54,348 nucleotides of DNA from Sulfuricella sp. (GTDB taxonomy: Bacteria > Pseudomonadota > Gammaproteobacteria > Burkholderiales > Sulfuricellaceae). The notes under the pieces are model-generated. The model was not told the origin of the DNA. It worked only from the letters and a program-made list of their open reading frames with translations, and ran no database searches. The translations under genes and the position numbers were made by a program. Where the stretch lies: positions 1 to 54,348 of the forward strand of contig JAQTMN010000011.1 of NCBI GenBank assembly GCA_028714315.1, written 5' to 3'. Below, piece after piece: positions 43,269 to 51,842 of this stretch. Position 1 is the first letter of the stretch. Every line of letters begins with the position of its first letter.

Positions 43269-44120
43269 ATGTTCGGAAACACCCTGAAAACCGCCATCCT
43301 GATGGCCGCCATCGTTGCCCTGTTCGGCGTGATCGGCGCGATGCTGGGCGGCGGCAACGGCATGCTGCTGGCGCTGGCGTTCGCCGCGGCGATGAACGTG
43401 TGGGCCTACTGGAATTCGGCCGACATGGTGCTGCGCATGTACAACGCGCAGGAGGTGGACGAAACCGGCGCGCCCCACTTCTACCGCATGATCCGCGACC
43501 TGACCCAGCGCGCCGGCCTGCCGATGCCGCGCGTCTACATCATCGACGAGGCCCAGCCCAACGCCTTCGCCACCGGGCGCAACCCGGAGCACGCCGCCGT
43601 CGCGGCAACCAGCGGCATCCTGCAAATGCTCACCGAGCGCGAATTGCGCGGGGTGATGGCGCATGAGCTGGCCCACGTCCGCCACCGCGACATCCTGATT
43701 TCGACCATTTCGGCAACCATGGCGGGCGCGATTTCCGCCCTGGCGAACTTCGCCATGTTCTTTGGCGGACGTGGCGAGGATGGCCGCCCGGCCAACCCGA
43801 TCGCCGCCATTCTCGTCGCTCTGCTCGCGCCGTTGGCGGCGGCGCTGATCCAGATGGCGATTTCCCGGTCGCGCGAATTCGAGGCCGACCGCGGCGGTGC
43901 GGAAATCAGCGGCGATCCGCGTGCGCTGGCCGACGCCCTGGCCAAGATCGAGCGCTACGCCCAGGGCCTGCCGCTCATGGCGGCCGAGGCGCACCCGGAA
44001 ACGGCGCAGATGATGATCATCAACCCATTGTCCGGCGGCGGCCTGAGCGGCCTGTTCCGCACCCATCCGGCCACCGAGGAGCGCATCGCCCGGCTGATGG
44101 AGATGGATCGGCGTCCGTGA
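43269..44120 (+). CDS. htpX: Zinc metalloprotease HtpX
   Basis: A 283-residue membrane metalloprotease of the M48 family involved in membrane-protein quality control. Two N-terminal membrane helices are followed by the zinc motif [10 protein letters not shown] (HExxH), and two further hydrophobic segments come after it ([10 protein letters not shown] and an Ala/Leu-rich one). The downstream Glu ligand lies in [21 protein letters not shown] ribosome-binding site supports the ATG at 43269. It stands between fmt and rsmB, as in related genomes. Confidence 0.95.
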   Translation: MFGNTLKTAILMAAIVALFGVIGAMLGGGNGMLLALAFAAAMNVWAYWNSADMVLRMYNAQEVDETGAPHFYRMIRDLTQRAGLPMPRVYIIDEAQPNAFATGRNPEHAAVAATSGILQMLTERELRGVMAHELAHVRHRDILISTISATMAGAISALANFAMFFGGRGEDGRPANPIAAILVALLAPLAAALIQMAISRSREFEADRGGAEISGDPRALADALAKIERYAQGLPLMAAEAHPETAQMMIINPLSGGGLSGLFRTHPATEERIARLMEMDRRP

Positions 44121-44129
44121 AAACCCCCT

Positions 44130-44226
44130 ACCGCGAAGGCGCAAAGACGCCAAGGGATCGCAAAGAACCGTGCGAAATCACTAGGACTTCCTCCGCGCCT
44201 GCTTTGCGCCTTCGCGCCTTTGCGGT
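44130..44226. repeat. Palindromic intergenic repeat between htpX and rsmB
   Basis: ACCGCGAAGGCGCAAAG (44130-44146) recurs in inverted form at 44202-44226 with an internal duplication (CTTTGCGCC, TTCGCGCC, TTTGCGGT). About 55 bp lie between the arms. The sequence type, CGCAAAG/GCGCCTT modules with two-fold symmetry, is that of dispersed intergenic repeats in betaproteobacteria. It could fold into a stable RNA hairpin between the two genes. Confidence 0.75.
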
Positions 44227-44265
44227 GGATTTTGAATTTCTCTCAACCTCTCCGGGCAAAAACCC

Positions 44266-45546
44266 TTGATCGAATCCCAACGCCTGGCCAGCACGGCTGT
44301 CGCCCAAGTTTTGGCTGGACGCAACCTCAACCAGGTTCTTCTCGACCTCTTCTCCCGCCGCGCGGCGCTGACGCCGCCGCAGCGCGCCGCCGCCCAGGAC
44401 ATGAGCTACGGTACGCTGCGTTTTTACGGGCAGCTGCGCGCGGTGCTCGACCAGCTGCTGCAAAAGCCGCTGCAGGATGAGGCGGTGCGCGCGCTTCTCC
44501 TGGTGGCGCTGTACCAGCTGCAATACAGCCGGGCGGCGGAGCATGCGGTGGTGGATCATGCCGTCAGGTCCGCCCAGGCGGTCGGCAAGCCGTGGGCCAA
44601 GGGCCTGGTCAATGCCGTGCTGCGCAACTTCCTGCGCCGGCGGCCGGCCTTGCTCGAGCGCGCCGCGGCGCGCGAGGAAGGCCGCCTTTCCCATCCGCAG
44701 TGGTGGATCGATGCCGTGCGCGGGCAATATCCGCAAGACTGGGAGGCGATCCTGGAAGCCGACAACCAGCATCCGCCGATGACGCTGCGGGTGAACAGCC
44801 GGGCGGCCGCCACGGAAGACTACCTGGCGCGGCTGAACGAGCAGGGCATCGCCGCAACGCAGGTTGGCGACAGCGCGATCATGCTGGCGCAGCCCTGCGC
44901 GGTGGACAAGCTGCCCGGCTTCGGCGAAGGCGCGGTGTCGGTGCAGGATGCCGGCGCGCAGTCGGCGGCGCCGCTGCTGGATGTCGCCGACGGCATGCGC
45001 GTGCTCGATGCCTGCGCCGCCCCCGGCGGCAAGGCCGCGCACCTGCTGGAGCTGGCCGGCATCGAGCTGACCGCGCTTGACAGCGATCCGGCGCGGCTGA
45101 AAAAAATCGGGCAGACCTTGCATCGCCTCAAGCTCGAAGCGCGCTGCGTCGCCGGGGATGCGGCCCGCCCCGAGGACTGGTGGGACGGCAGGCCGTTCCA
45201 GCGCATCCTGGCCGACGTGCCATGCAGCGCGTCGGGCGTGGTTCGGCGCCATCCCGACATCAAGTGGCTGCGGCGCGAGGCGGATATCGCCGCCTTCGCC
45301 GCGCAGCAGGCAAAAATCCTGGATGCGCTGTGGCGCACGCTGGAGAGTGGTGGTAAATTGCTGTATGCCACCTGTTCCGTGTTCGCGGTGGAAAACCAGG
45401 ACCAGATCGCCGGCTTCCTGGCGCGGCACGAGGACGCCCGGCGCTTGCCGCTATCACCATCATTATTGCCGGATGCACGGGACGGGCAGCTGATACCCGA
45501 TGCCCGGCACGACGGCTTTTACTATGCGCTTCTGTATAAATCCTGA
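44266..45546 (+). CDS. rsmB: 16S rRNA (cytosine967-C5)-methyltransferase
   Basis: A 426-residue methyltransferase. The N-terminal NusB-like RNA-binding domain (about 1-140) is followed by the SAM-binding domain with LDACAAPGGKAAHLLEL. The catalytic motifs are DVPCSASGVVRRHPDIKW and YATCSVF, which contain the two Cys used in m5C chemistry. The start is a TTG (MIESQRLASTAVAQV) just after the palindromic repeat. Its 3' end overlaps the DUF4390 gene by about 23 bp. Confidence 0.95.
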   Translation: MIESQRLASTAVAQVLAGRNLNQVLLDLFSRRAALTPPQRAAAQDMSYGTLRFYGQLRAVLDQLLQKPLQDEAVRALLLVALYQLQYSRAAEHAVVDHAVRSAQAVGKPWAKGLVNAVLRNFLRRRPALLERAAAREEGRLSHPQWWIDAVRGQYPQDWEAILEADNQHPPMTLRVNSRAAATEDYLARLNEQGIAATQVGDSAIMLAQPCAVDKLPGFGEGAVSVQDAGAQSAAPLLDVADGMRVLDACAAPGGKAAHLLELAGIELTALDSDPARLKKIGQTLHRLKLEARCVAGDAARPEDWWDGRPFQRILADVPCSASGVVRRHPDIKWLRREADIAAFAAQQAKILDALWRTLESGGKLLYATCSVFAVENQDQIAGFLARHEDARRLPLSPSLLPDARDGQLIPDARHDGFYYALLYKS

Positions 45547-46096
45547 TTTTTCTACCCGCGCCAGGGCTTGCCTGCTGGCGCTCATCCTGTTTCTGCCGCT
45601 GGCGGCGCGTGCCGAGGGCATCGAGGTCAAGGCCGCCGAGCTGGCTCCGGTGGAAGAAGCCTACATGCTCAACGCCGAGCTGGAAATCAGCCTCAGCCCG
45701 GCCCTCGAAGACGCCCTGAACAAGGGCGTTCCGCTTTATTTCGTCACCGAGTTCGAGCTGAAAAAGCCGCGTTGGTACTGGCTCGACGAGACAGTCGCCG
45801 CGGCGCAGCAGCACGTTCGCCTGAGCTATCACGCGTTGACCCGCCAGTACCAGCTCAATTCCAACGGCCAGTACCGCAACTTTTCGTCCCTGGGCGAGGC
45901 CCGCCGCGAGCTGGGCCGGCAGCACGAGTGGCTGGTGGTCGAGAAGGGGCAGGCGAAAAAGCATACGGTCTACGTGGCCGGGCTGCGCATGAAGCTGGAC
46001 ATGACCATGCTGCCCAAACCCTTGCAGGTGAACGCGCTGGCGTCCAAGGAATGGAACCTGGATTCGGAATGGTATCGCTGGAACCTGACTCCCTGA
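45524..46096 (+). CDS. DUF4390 exported protein
   Basis: A 190-residue exported protein of unknown function. I start it at the ATG at 45524, which gives a good signal peptide ending LAARA after a hydrophobic core. The ATG at 45500 would add eight residues. The mature part is beta-rich with many Trp, Tyr and charged residues, for example KKPRWYWLDE and YHALTRQYQL. Genes of this family regularly stand between rsmB and an NtrY-like kinase in betaproteobacteria, so a link to envelope sensing is possible but unproven. Confidence 0.85.
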   Translation: MRFCINPDFSTRARACLLALILFLPLAARAEGIEVKAAELAPVEEAYMLNAELEISLSPALEDALNKGVPLYFVTEFELKKPRWYWLDETVAAAQQHVRLSYHALTRQYQLNSNGQYRNFSSLGEARRELGRQHEWLVVEKGQAKKHTVYVAGLRMKLDMTMLPKPLQVNALASKEWNLDSEWYRWNLTP

Positions 46097-46101
46097 TGCC
46101 G

Positions 46102-46247
46102 AGAGGTTGTAAAAAATCCTGCTGCGCTTGCCATGTCGGGGTCGGGCGGTGCTCGGAATCCTCATGTATTTCCATATACATTCCGGTTCCTGTGCTCCGT
46201 CCTCCCTCAACCTGGCTGCGCTCGCGACGGATTTTTTCACAACCTCT
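46102..46247. mobile_element. MITE-like 146-bp palindromic element
   Basis: AGAGGTTGT followed by A-run and TCC (46102-46119) is repeated in inverted orientation at 46229-46247, about 18 bp with one inserted base. The interior has further imperfect symmetry around 46150-46180 (GGAAT...ATGTAT / ATACATTCC). No protein is encoded. Terminal inverted repeats, small size and intergenic position suggest a non-autonomous element or a large REP-type repeat. I see no clear target-site duplication. It fills almost all of the DUF4390-kinase gap. Confidence 0.65.
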
Positions 46248-46268
46248 GACTGGCGGCCGGCGGCAACC

Positions 46269-48404
46269 ATGAAATACGTGTTGATCCTGTGCGTCAGCCT
46301 CGGCGCGGTTGCCCTGTATCTGCTCGCCAACGCCAGCGCCAACACGGCGGCGTTCGCTCATTACTACACCCTGCTGCTCGGTCTGAACGGCCTGCTGGCC
46401 GCGTGTTTGCTGGCCCTGATCGGCTACCAGCTGTGGGATCTGCGGCGCAAGCTCAAGGCGCGTGTGTTCGGCTCGAAGCTGACCTTGCGCCTGTTGCTGA
46501 TGTTCGCGCTGATGGCGGTGCTGCCCGGCATGCTGGTGTACGGGGTGTCGGTGCAGTTTTTGAGCAAGAGCATCGAGTCCTGGTTCGACGTGCGCGTGGA
46601 CACCGCGCTGGAAGGCGGCCTTAACCTTGGGCGCAGTGCGCTCGACAACCTGCTGCGCGATCTCACCAAAAAAGGCGAATACATGGCGCTGGCGCTGACG
46701 GACAAGCCGGACGGCGACCACGTGACGCAGCTCAACGACTTGCGCGAACAGGCCGGCGTGCAGGAGGCGACGCTGTTCAGCGGGCGCGGCGCCATCATCG
46801 CCTTTTCCGGCAGCGAGCGGGCCAGCATGCTGCCCGACCGGCCCCTCCCCTCGCTGTTGCGCCAGGTGCGCCAGCAGCAGCCGTACAGCGCGATCGAGGC
46901 GGTGCCGGAAAAAGGCCTGTTCCTGCGGGTCGTCGTCCCGGTCAACGTTCTCGGCCTGACCGAAAGCGTGCGCGTATTGCAGCTGCTGCAGCCGGTTCCG
47001 GCGCGGCTTGCCAAGGATGCGGAAACGGTGCAGGCGGGTTACCGCGATTACCAGGAACTTTCCGTGTCCCGGCTGGGGTTGAAGCGGATCTACGGCCTGA
47101 CGCTGACGCTGGCGCTGCTGTTGGCGCTGCTCTCCGCGATCGCCCTGGCGTTCGTGCTCAGCGCGCGCCTGTCCGCGCCGCTCAGCCTGCTCGCCAAGCG
47201 CACGCAGGCGATCGCCTCGGGCGATTTCAGCGAAATGCCGGCGGTGCGCAGCCGCGACGAACTGGACGCGCTGATGCAATCGTTCAACGACATGACCCGC
47301 CAGCTGGCGGAAGCGCGCGAGGTGGTCGAATTCAACCAGCGCCAGCTCGAAACCTCGAAGGCATATCTGGAAAGCATCCTGGCGCACCTGTCGAGCGGCG
47401 TGCTGGCTTTCGACGAAAATCTCCGCTTGAAGACCATGAACCCCGCCGCCGCCGACATTCTCGGCGTCGATTTGTCCGCCCTGAGCGGGCGGCGGCTGTA
47501 TAAGTGGGCGCTCAACGACGACGCGCTGAAGGATCTGGCGCATGATGTGGAAAACCTGTTCCGCTCGGGCGAGGGCAAGGAATGGCAGAAACAGATGGAT
47601 TACCCCGGCGGGAGCGGCAACCCGACAGGAAACCGGGTCCTGCTGGTGCGCGGCACGCGTTTGCCGGCGGCGGTGGGTAACGATTACATCGTGGTGTTCG
47701 ACGACATCACCCATTTGCTCCAGGCGCAGCGCGACGCCGCATGGGGCGAGGTGGCGCGGCGCTTGGCGCACGAAATCAAGAATCCGCTGACGCCGATCCA
47801 GCTTTCGGCCGAGCGGCTCGAGCACAAGCTGGCCGGCAAGCTGGCGCCGCCGGACACGGATATCCTGCAGCGCGCGACGCAGACCATCGTCAACCAGGTG
47901 ACCGCGCTGAAGAGCATGGTGAACGCATTCAGCGAGTATGCCCGGACGCCCAGCCTGAACTTGCAGGGGATCGACCTGAACCGGCTGATTCACGAAATCC
48001 TGGCGCTGTACGAGCACTCCGACGCCCATATCGAAACCCGCCTGGCGCCTGACCTGCCGCCGATCGTGGGCGATCCGACCCTGCTGCGCCAGGTGGTGCA
48101 CAATCTGCTGCAAAACGCCCAGGATGCCCTGGCCGGCGTGGATGCGCCGCAGATCGTGGTGGAAACGGGCGTGGACGACAGCGCGGTCCGCCTGGACATC
48201 CGCGACAACGGCTGCGGTTTTCCGGAGGAGCTGATGGCGCGGCTATTCGAGCCCTACGTCACCACCAAGCCGAAAGGCACCGGGCTGGGGCTGGCGATCG
48301 TCAAGAAAATCATCGAGGAGCACCACGGCAGGATGAAAGTCGAAAACATTCAACCGCGCGGCGCCAGCGTAAGCGTGTACTTACCTCGCGGGAGGGCTGT
48401 ATAA
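46269..48404 (+). CDS. NtrY-like membrane sensor histidine kinase
   Basis: A 711-residue kinase. The ATG at 46269 (MKYVLILCVSLGAVAL) is chosen. The open frame upstream runs through the repeat element and is not real. Membrane helices lie in the first 100 residues and near 280-300, with a periplasmic sensory loop between them. A HAMP domain follows (SARLSAPLSLLAKRTQAIAS), then a PAS domain (LSSGVLAFDENLRLKTMNPA). HisKA with phospho-accepting His501 (RLAHEIKNPLTPI) and an HATPase domain (NLLQNAQDAL, DNGCGFP, GTGLGLAIVKKI) complete it. The architecture is that of NtrY. Its stop abuts the start of the response-regulator gene, so they form a pair. The signal is unknown. Confidence 0.93.
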   Translation: MKYVLILCVSLGAVALYLLANASANTAAFAHYYTLLLGLNGLLAACLLALIGYQLWDLRRKLKARVFGSKLTLRLLLMFALMAVLPGMLVYGVSVQFLSKSIESWFDVRVDTALEGGLNLGRSALDNLLRDLTKKGEYMALALTDKPDGDHVTQLNDLREQAGVQEATLFSGRGAIIAFSGSERASMLPDRPLPSLLRQVRQQQPYSAIEAVPEKGLFLRVVVPVNVLGLTESVRVLQLLQPVPARLAKDAETVQAGYRDYQELSVSRLGLKRIYGLTLTLALLLALLSAIALAFVLSARLSAPLSLLAKRTQAIASGDFSEMPAVRSRDELDALMQSFNDMTRQLAEAREVVEFNQRQLETSKAYLESILAHLSSGVLAFDENLRLKTMNPAAADILGVDLSALSGRRLYKWALNDDALKDLAHDVENLFRSGEGKEWQKQMDYPGGSGNPTGNRVLLVRGTRLPAAVGNDYIVVFDDITHLLQAQRDAAWGEVARRLAHEIKNPLTPIQLSAERLEHKLAGKLAPPDTDILQRATQTIVNQVTALKSMVNAFSEYARTPSLNLQGIDLNRLIHEILALYEHSDAHIETRLAPDLPPIVGDPTLLRQVVHNLLQNAQDALAGVDAPQIVVETGVDDSAVRLDIRDNGCGFPEELMARLFEPYVTTKPKGTGLGLAIVKKIIEEHHGRMKVENIQPRGASVSVYLPRGRAV

Positions 48405-49664
48405 ATGGCGGTAAATCAGATTTTGGTGGTGGATGACGAAGTCGGCATCCGTGAACTGCTGCGGGAGATTCTGGAGGACGAAGGCTACACCGTCGCGCTG
48501 GCGGAAAATGCGAGCGCAGCGCGGGACTACCGCAGCCGGAAAAGGCCCGACCTGGTGCTGCTCGACATCTGGATGCCCGACACCGACGGCGTGACTTTGC
48601 TGAAGGAGTGGGAAAGCAATGGCCTGCTGACCATGCCGGTCATCATGATGTCCGGCCACGGCACGATCGATACCGCGGTGGAAGCGACGCGCATCGGCGC
48701 CGCCGATTTCCTGGAAAAGCCGATCTCCCTGCAGAAACTGCTCGGCACGGTGGAGCGCGCGGTGAAGAAGGGCGAGCCGCCGTCGTTCAACGGCGAGGCG
48801 CTAGCCCGGCTGGGCGCGGGCGCTGTGGTGGGCGAATTGAAGAAACGGCTGGAACAAGTCGCCAGCCTGGCCACCCCGCTGCTGCTGGCCGGCGAAGCCG
48901 GCGCCGGCATGGAGCTGTGCGCGCGCTACCTGCACCGGCCGGATACGCCGTGGCTTGCGCCGGAAGCTTACTCGGTCCTGGCGGACGACCCGATGGGCCT
49001 GCTCGAACAGGCGCGCGACGGCCTGCTCTATCTGGACGAGGTCGGCGGCCTGGGCAAACTCGAACAAAAGGGGCTGGCGCTGATCCTGAACAAGCGCGAG
49101 AAATACAACGTGCGTCTGGTCTGCGCCAGCACCATGCCTTTGCCCCAGCGGGTCGGTGACGGCGCGTTCGACGGCCGGCTGTTCCAGGTGCTCAGCGGCT
49201 TGACCCTGACCGTGCCGAGCCTGCGCGAGCATCGCGAGGACATTCCCGACCTGGCGCGGCGGGCGCTGGCGCGGCTGGTCGAGACCGGCCAATCCCCGCC
49301 GCGCCGGCTTGGCGCCGCCGCGCTCCAGCTGTTGCAGAACGAAAAATGGCCGGGAAATCTGCCGCAGCTCGACAACGCGGTGAAAACCCTGGCGCTGACC
49401 GCGCTGGAAGAGGAAATTTCCGCCGCCGACGTCGGCCGAGTGCTCGGCCAGTTCGCCCCGCCCGCCGCAGTGACTGCCAGGGTTGAGCTGCCGCTCGACC
49501 AGCCGCTGCGCGAGGCGCGCGACGAATTCGAGCGGATTTATTTCGAACACCAGATCCGGGTCGCCGGCGGCAGCATGAGCCGGCTGGCGGAAAACGTCGG
49601 CCTGGAGCGCACCCACCTTTACCGCAAACTGAAGCAGCTCGGCATTACGCCGACCAAAAGCTGA
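48405..49664 (+). CDS. NtrX-like response regulator with degenerate AAA+ domain
   Basis: A 419-residue regulator and cognate partner of the preceding kinase (start directly after its stop). The receiver has phospho-acceptor Asp54 (VLLDIWMPDTDG) and the switch Lys in FLEKPIS. The central domain resembles a sigma54-activator AAA+ module but is decayed. The Walker A reads GEAGAGME, with Met169 where Lys is required. The segment that should contain GAFTGA is missing, and the arginine-finger region reads FDGRLFQVLSG. Walker B (LLYLDEVG) survives. The C-terminal Fis-type HTH is intact (RLAENVGLERTHLYRKLKQL). It probably binds DNA but cannot activate sigma54 RNA polymerase by ATP hydrolysis. Confidence 0.9.
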   Translation: MAVNQILVVDDEVGIRELLREILEDEGYTVALAENASAARDYRSRKRPDLVLLDIWMPDTDGVTLLKEWESNGLLTMPVIMMSGHGTIDTAVEATRIGAADFLEKPISLQKLLGTVERAVKKGEPPSFNGEALARLGAGAVVGELKKRLEQVASLATPLLLAGEAGAGMELCARYLHRPDTPWLAPEAYSVLADDPMGLLEQARDGLLYLDEVGGLGKLEQKGLALILNKREKYNVRLVCASTMPLPQRVGDGAFDGRLFQVLSGLTLTVPSLREHREDIPDLARRALARLVETGQSPPRRLGAAALQLLQNEKWPGNLPQLDNAVKTLALTALEEEISAADVGRVLGQFAPPAAVTARVELPLDQPLREARDEFERIYFEHQIRVAGGSMSRLAENVGLERTHLYRKLKQLGITPTKS

Positions 49665-49729
49665 CTGAGAGTCAGTCAAGATGAAACAGCGGGATGCGCG
49701 AGTTGTTGAGGGTGGGCGCAGCCGTACAT

Positions 49730-49747
49730 GTCAGGCTGAAGCCTGAC
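49730..49747. repeat. REP-like hairpin upstream of kup
   Basis: GTCAGGCT and AGCCTGAC pair across a 2-nt loop (49730-49747), and GTGGG/CCCAC flanks extend the symmetry loosely. The form (GTCAGGCT..AGCCTGAC) is common among REP-type palindromes. It sits in the 137-bp gap between the response regulator and kup. No U-tract follows, so it is not a standard terminator. Nothing else is evident in the gap. Confidence 0.55.
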
Positions 49748-49801
49748 CCACAGATCACCGTGAATCAAGTTGACTGACGAAATAACAACAGGATCAAGCC
49801 A

Positions 49802-51694
49802 ATGAGCCAGACAGAAGAGAGTGCTTCGCCGCACCAGGAGGGCTTTTTCGCCCTTTCCCTTGCCGCAATCGGCGTCGTTTTCGGCGATATCGGCACCAGC
49901 CCGCTTTATACCATGAAGGAAATATTCCACGGCGCCCATGCCGTTGCGCCGGTCCACGACAACGTGTTGGGCGCGCTGTCGCTGGTGTTGTGGGCGCTGC
50001 TGATCGTGGTGTCGCTCAAGTACGTGGTCTTTATCATGCGCGCCGACAACAACGGCGAAGGCGGCATCATGGCGCTGCTGGCGCTGACCCTGAAAAACGC
50101 GCCGCGCGACGCCCGCTCGCGCTGGCTACTGACCATCATGGGGCTGTTCGGCGCCGCCCTGTTCTATGGCGACGGCGTCATCACCCCGGCGATTTCCGTA
50201 CTGTCGGCAGTAGAGGGGCTGGAAATCGCCACCCCGGCGCTCAAGCCTTACGTCATCCCGCTTACGCTGATCGTGCTGGTCGGCCTGTTCGCCTTCCAGC
50301 GCAAGGGCACCGCCAGCGTTGGCGCCCTGTTCGGTCCGGTGATGATCGTCTGGTTCACCACCCTGGCGCTGCTCGGCGTGGTTAACATCGTTGCCGAGCC
50401 GGCCGTGCTGCAGGCGGTCAATCCCCTGTACGGCCTGCAATTCTTCCTGGAAAACCGCTGGCACGCGTTTCTTGCCCTCGGTGCCGTGGTGCTGGCGGTG
50501 ACCGGCGGCGAGGCGCTCTACGCCGACATGGGGCACTTCGGCCGCATGCCGATCAAGACGGCCTGGTTTGCCTTCGTCCTGCCCGCCCTGCTGCTCAATT
50601 ATTTCGGCCAGGGCGCCCTGCTGATTCATAATCCCGAGGCATCGCAGAACCCGTTTTACCTGCTGGCGCCCTCCTGGGCGCTGTACCCGATGGTAGCGCT
50701 GTCCACCCTGGCGACCGTCATCGCCTCCCAGGCCGTCATATCCGGCGCGTTCTCGGTCACCCGCCAGGCGATGCAGCTCGGCTACTGCCCGCGGCTGGAC
50801 ATCCAGCACACTTCGGAAAAAGCCATCGGCCAGGTGTACCTCCCGGCCATCAACTGGGCGTTGCTGGCGGCGATCGTCGCGCTGGTGCTGGGCTTCCGCT
50901 CTTCCAGCAATCTTGCCGCGGCCTACGGCATCGCCGTGACCGGCACCATGGCGATCGACACCATCCTCGCCGTGGTGGTCGCCCACAGCCTGTGGGGCTG
51001 GGGCCGCTACAAGGCTGTGCTGGTCGCCGCCGTGTTCCTGGTCGTCGATCTCTCCTTCTTCAGCGCCAATGCGCTCAAGATTCCCCAGGGCGGCTGGTTC
51101 CCGCTGGTGGTCGGCGTCGGGGTGTTCACCCTGCTGTCGACCTGGAAGCGCGGCCGGCAGCTGATGTTCGAGCGGATGCACGACAGCGCGATCGCGCTGG
51201 AGCCCTTCCTTGCCGGGATCGCCGCCCATCCGCCCACCCGCGTCGAGGGAACCGCCGTGTTCCTCACCGCGCACCTCGACGGCGTGCCCCACGCCATGCT
51301 GCACAACCTGATTCACAACAAGGTGCTGCACGAGCGCGTGATGCTGCTGACGGTGATTACCGAAGACGTGCCCCACGTGCCCGATATCGACCACGTCGAA
51401 GTGCAGCCGCTGGGCAACGATTTCTACCGCATCATCATGCGCTACGGATTCAAGGACGAACCGGACATCCCCGCCACACTGGCGCGCTGCAAGGAATTCG
51501 GTCTGGAATTCAGCATGATGGAAACCTCGTTTTTCCTCAGCCGGGAAACCCTGATCCCCACCGTCGCGCCGGGCATGGCGCTGTGGCGGGAAAAGCTGTT
51601 CGTCAGCATGTCGCGCAACGCAGGCAGCGCCACCGCTTATTTCAAGATCCCCACCAACCGGGTGGTCGAGCTGGGAACGCAGATTGAGTTGTGA
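49802..51694 (+). CDS. kup: Low-affinity potassium uptake protein Kup
   Basis: A 630-residue K+/H+ symporter of the inner membrane. It starts with the family hallmark SLAAIGVVFGDIGTSPLYTM. About twelve membrane helices follow to residue ~440, including ALYADMGHFG and SVTRQAMQLGYCPRLDIQHT. The C-terminal cytoplasmic domain ends PTNRVVELGTQIEL, as usual. It stands alone in its transcription unit. A long hairpin repeat follows and may stop transcription. Confidence 0.96.
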   Translation: MSQTEESASPHQEGFFALSLAAIGVVFGDIGTSPLYTMKEIFHGAHAVAPVHDNVLGALSLVLWALLIVVSLKYVVFIMRADNNGEGGIMALLALTLKNAPRDARSRWLLTIMGLFGAALFYGDGVITPAISVLSAVEGLEIATPALKPYVIPLTLIVLVGLFAFQRKGTASVGALFGPVMIVWFTTLALLGVVNIVAEPAVLQAVNPLYGLQFFLENRWHAFLALGAVVLAVTGGEALYADMGHFGRMPIKTAWFAFVLPALLLNYFGQGALLIHNPEASQNPFYLLAPSWALYPMVALSTLATVIASQAVISGAFSVTRQAMQLGYCPRLDIQHTSEKAIGQVYLPAINWALLAAIVALVLGFRSSSNLAAAYGIAVTGTMAIDTILAVVVAHSLWGWGRYKAVLVAAVFLVVDLSFFSANALKIPQGGWFPLVVGVGVFTLLSTWKRGRQLMFERMHDSAIALEPFLAGIAAHPPTRVEGTAVFLTAHLDGVPHAMLHNLIHNKVLHERVMLLTVITEDVPHVPDIDHVEVQPLGNDFYRIIMRYGFKDEPDIPATLARCKEFGLEFSMMETSFFLSRETLIPTVAPGMALWREKLFVSMSRNAGSATAYFKIPTNRVVELGTQIEL

Positions 51695-51698
51695 AATA

Positions 51699-51831
51699 GT
51701 TGTCAGTTGTCAGTTGTCAGTATTCAGTTGTCAGTATTCAGTTGTCAGTATTCAGGCAACCCCAAAAAACGCGGCGTAGCCGCACAAAACCTACTGAAAA
51801 CTGAATACTGACAACTGAATACTGACAACTG
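51699..51831. repeat. Heptamer repeats forming a 38-bp hairpin between kup and the NYN gene
   Basis: Tandem GTTGTCA and GTATTCA units (51699-51754) are mirrored by inverted units at 51794-51831. The arms 51711-51748 and 51794-51831 are 38 bp long and pair with a single mismatch around a 45-nt loop. The heptamer CTGACAA/TTGTCAG is the same as in the repeat before fmt. It lies between two convergent genes, so an RNA hairpin would form in either transcript. It is not a CRISPR: units are contiguous, without unique spacers. Confidence 0.92.
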
Positions 51832-51842
51832 ATATCTGACCA

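Noticed and set aside
46128-46268. N-terminal extension of the NtrY-like kinase
   Set aside because: It translates the palindromic repeat. The membrane-anchored start at 46269 fits the family.
49665-49801. Intrinsic terminator after the response regulator
   Set aside because: The hairpin at 49730-49747 has no following T-run, so it is listed as a REP-like repeat.
51699-51831. CRISPR array
   Set aside because: The units are 7 bp, contiguous and inverted around a loop. There are no unique spacers and no cas genes.
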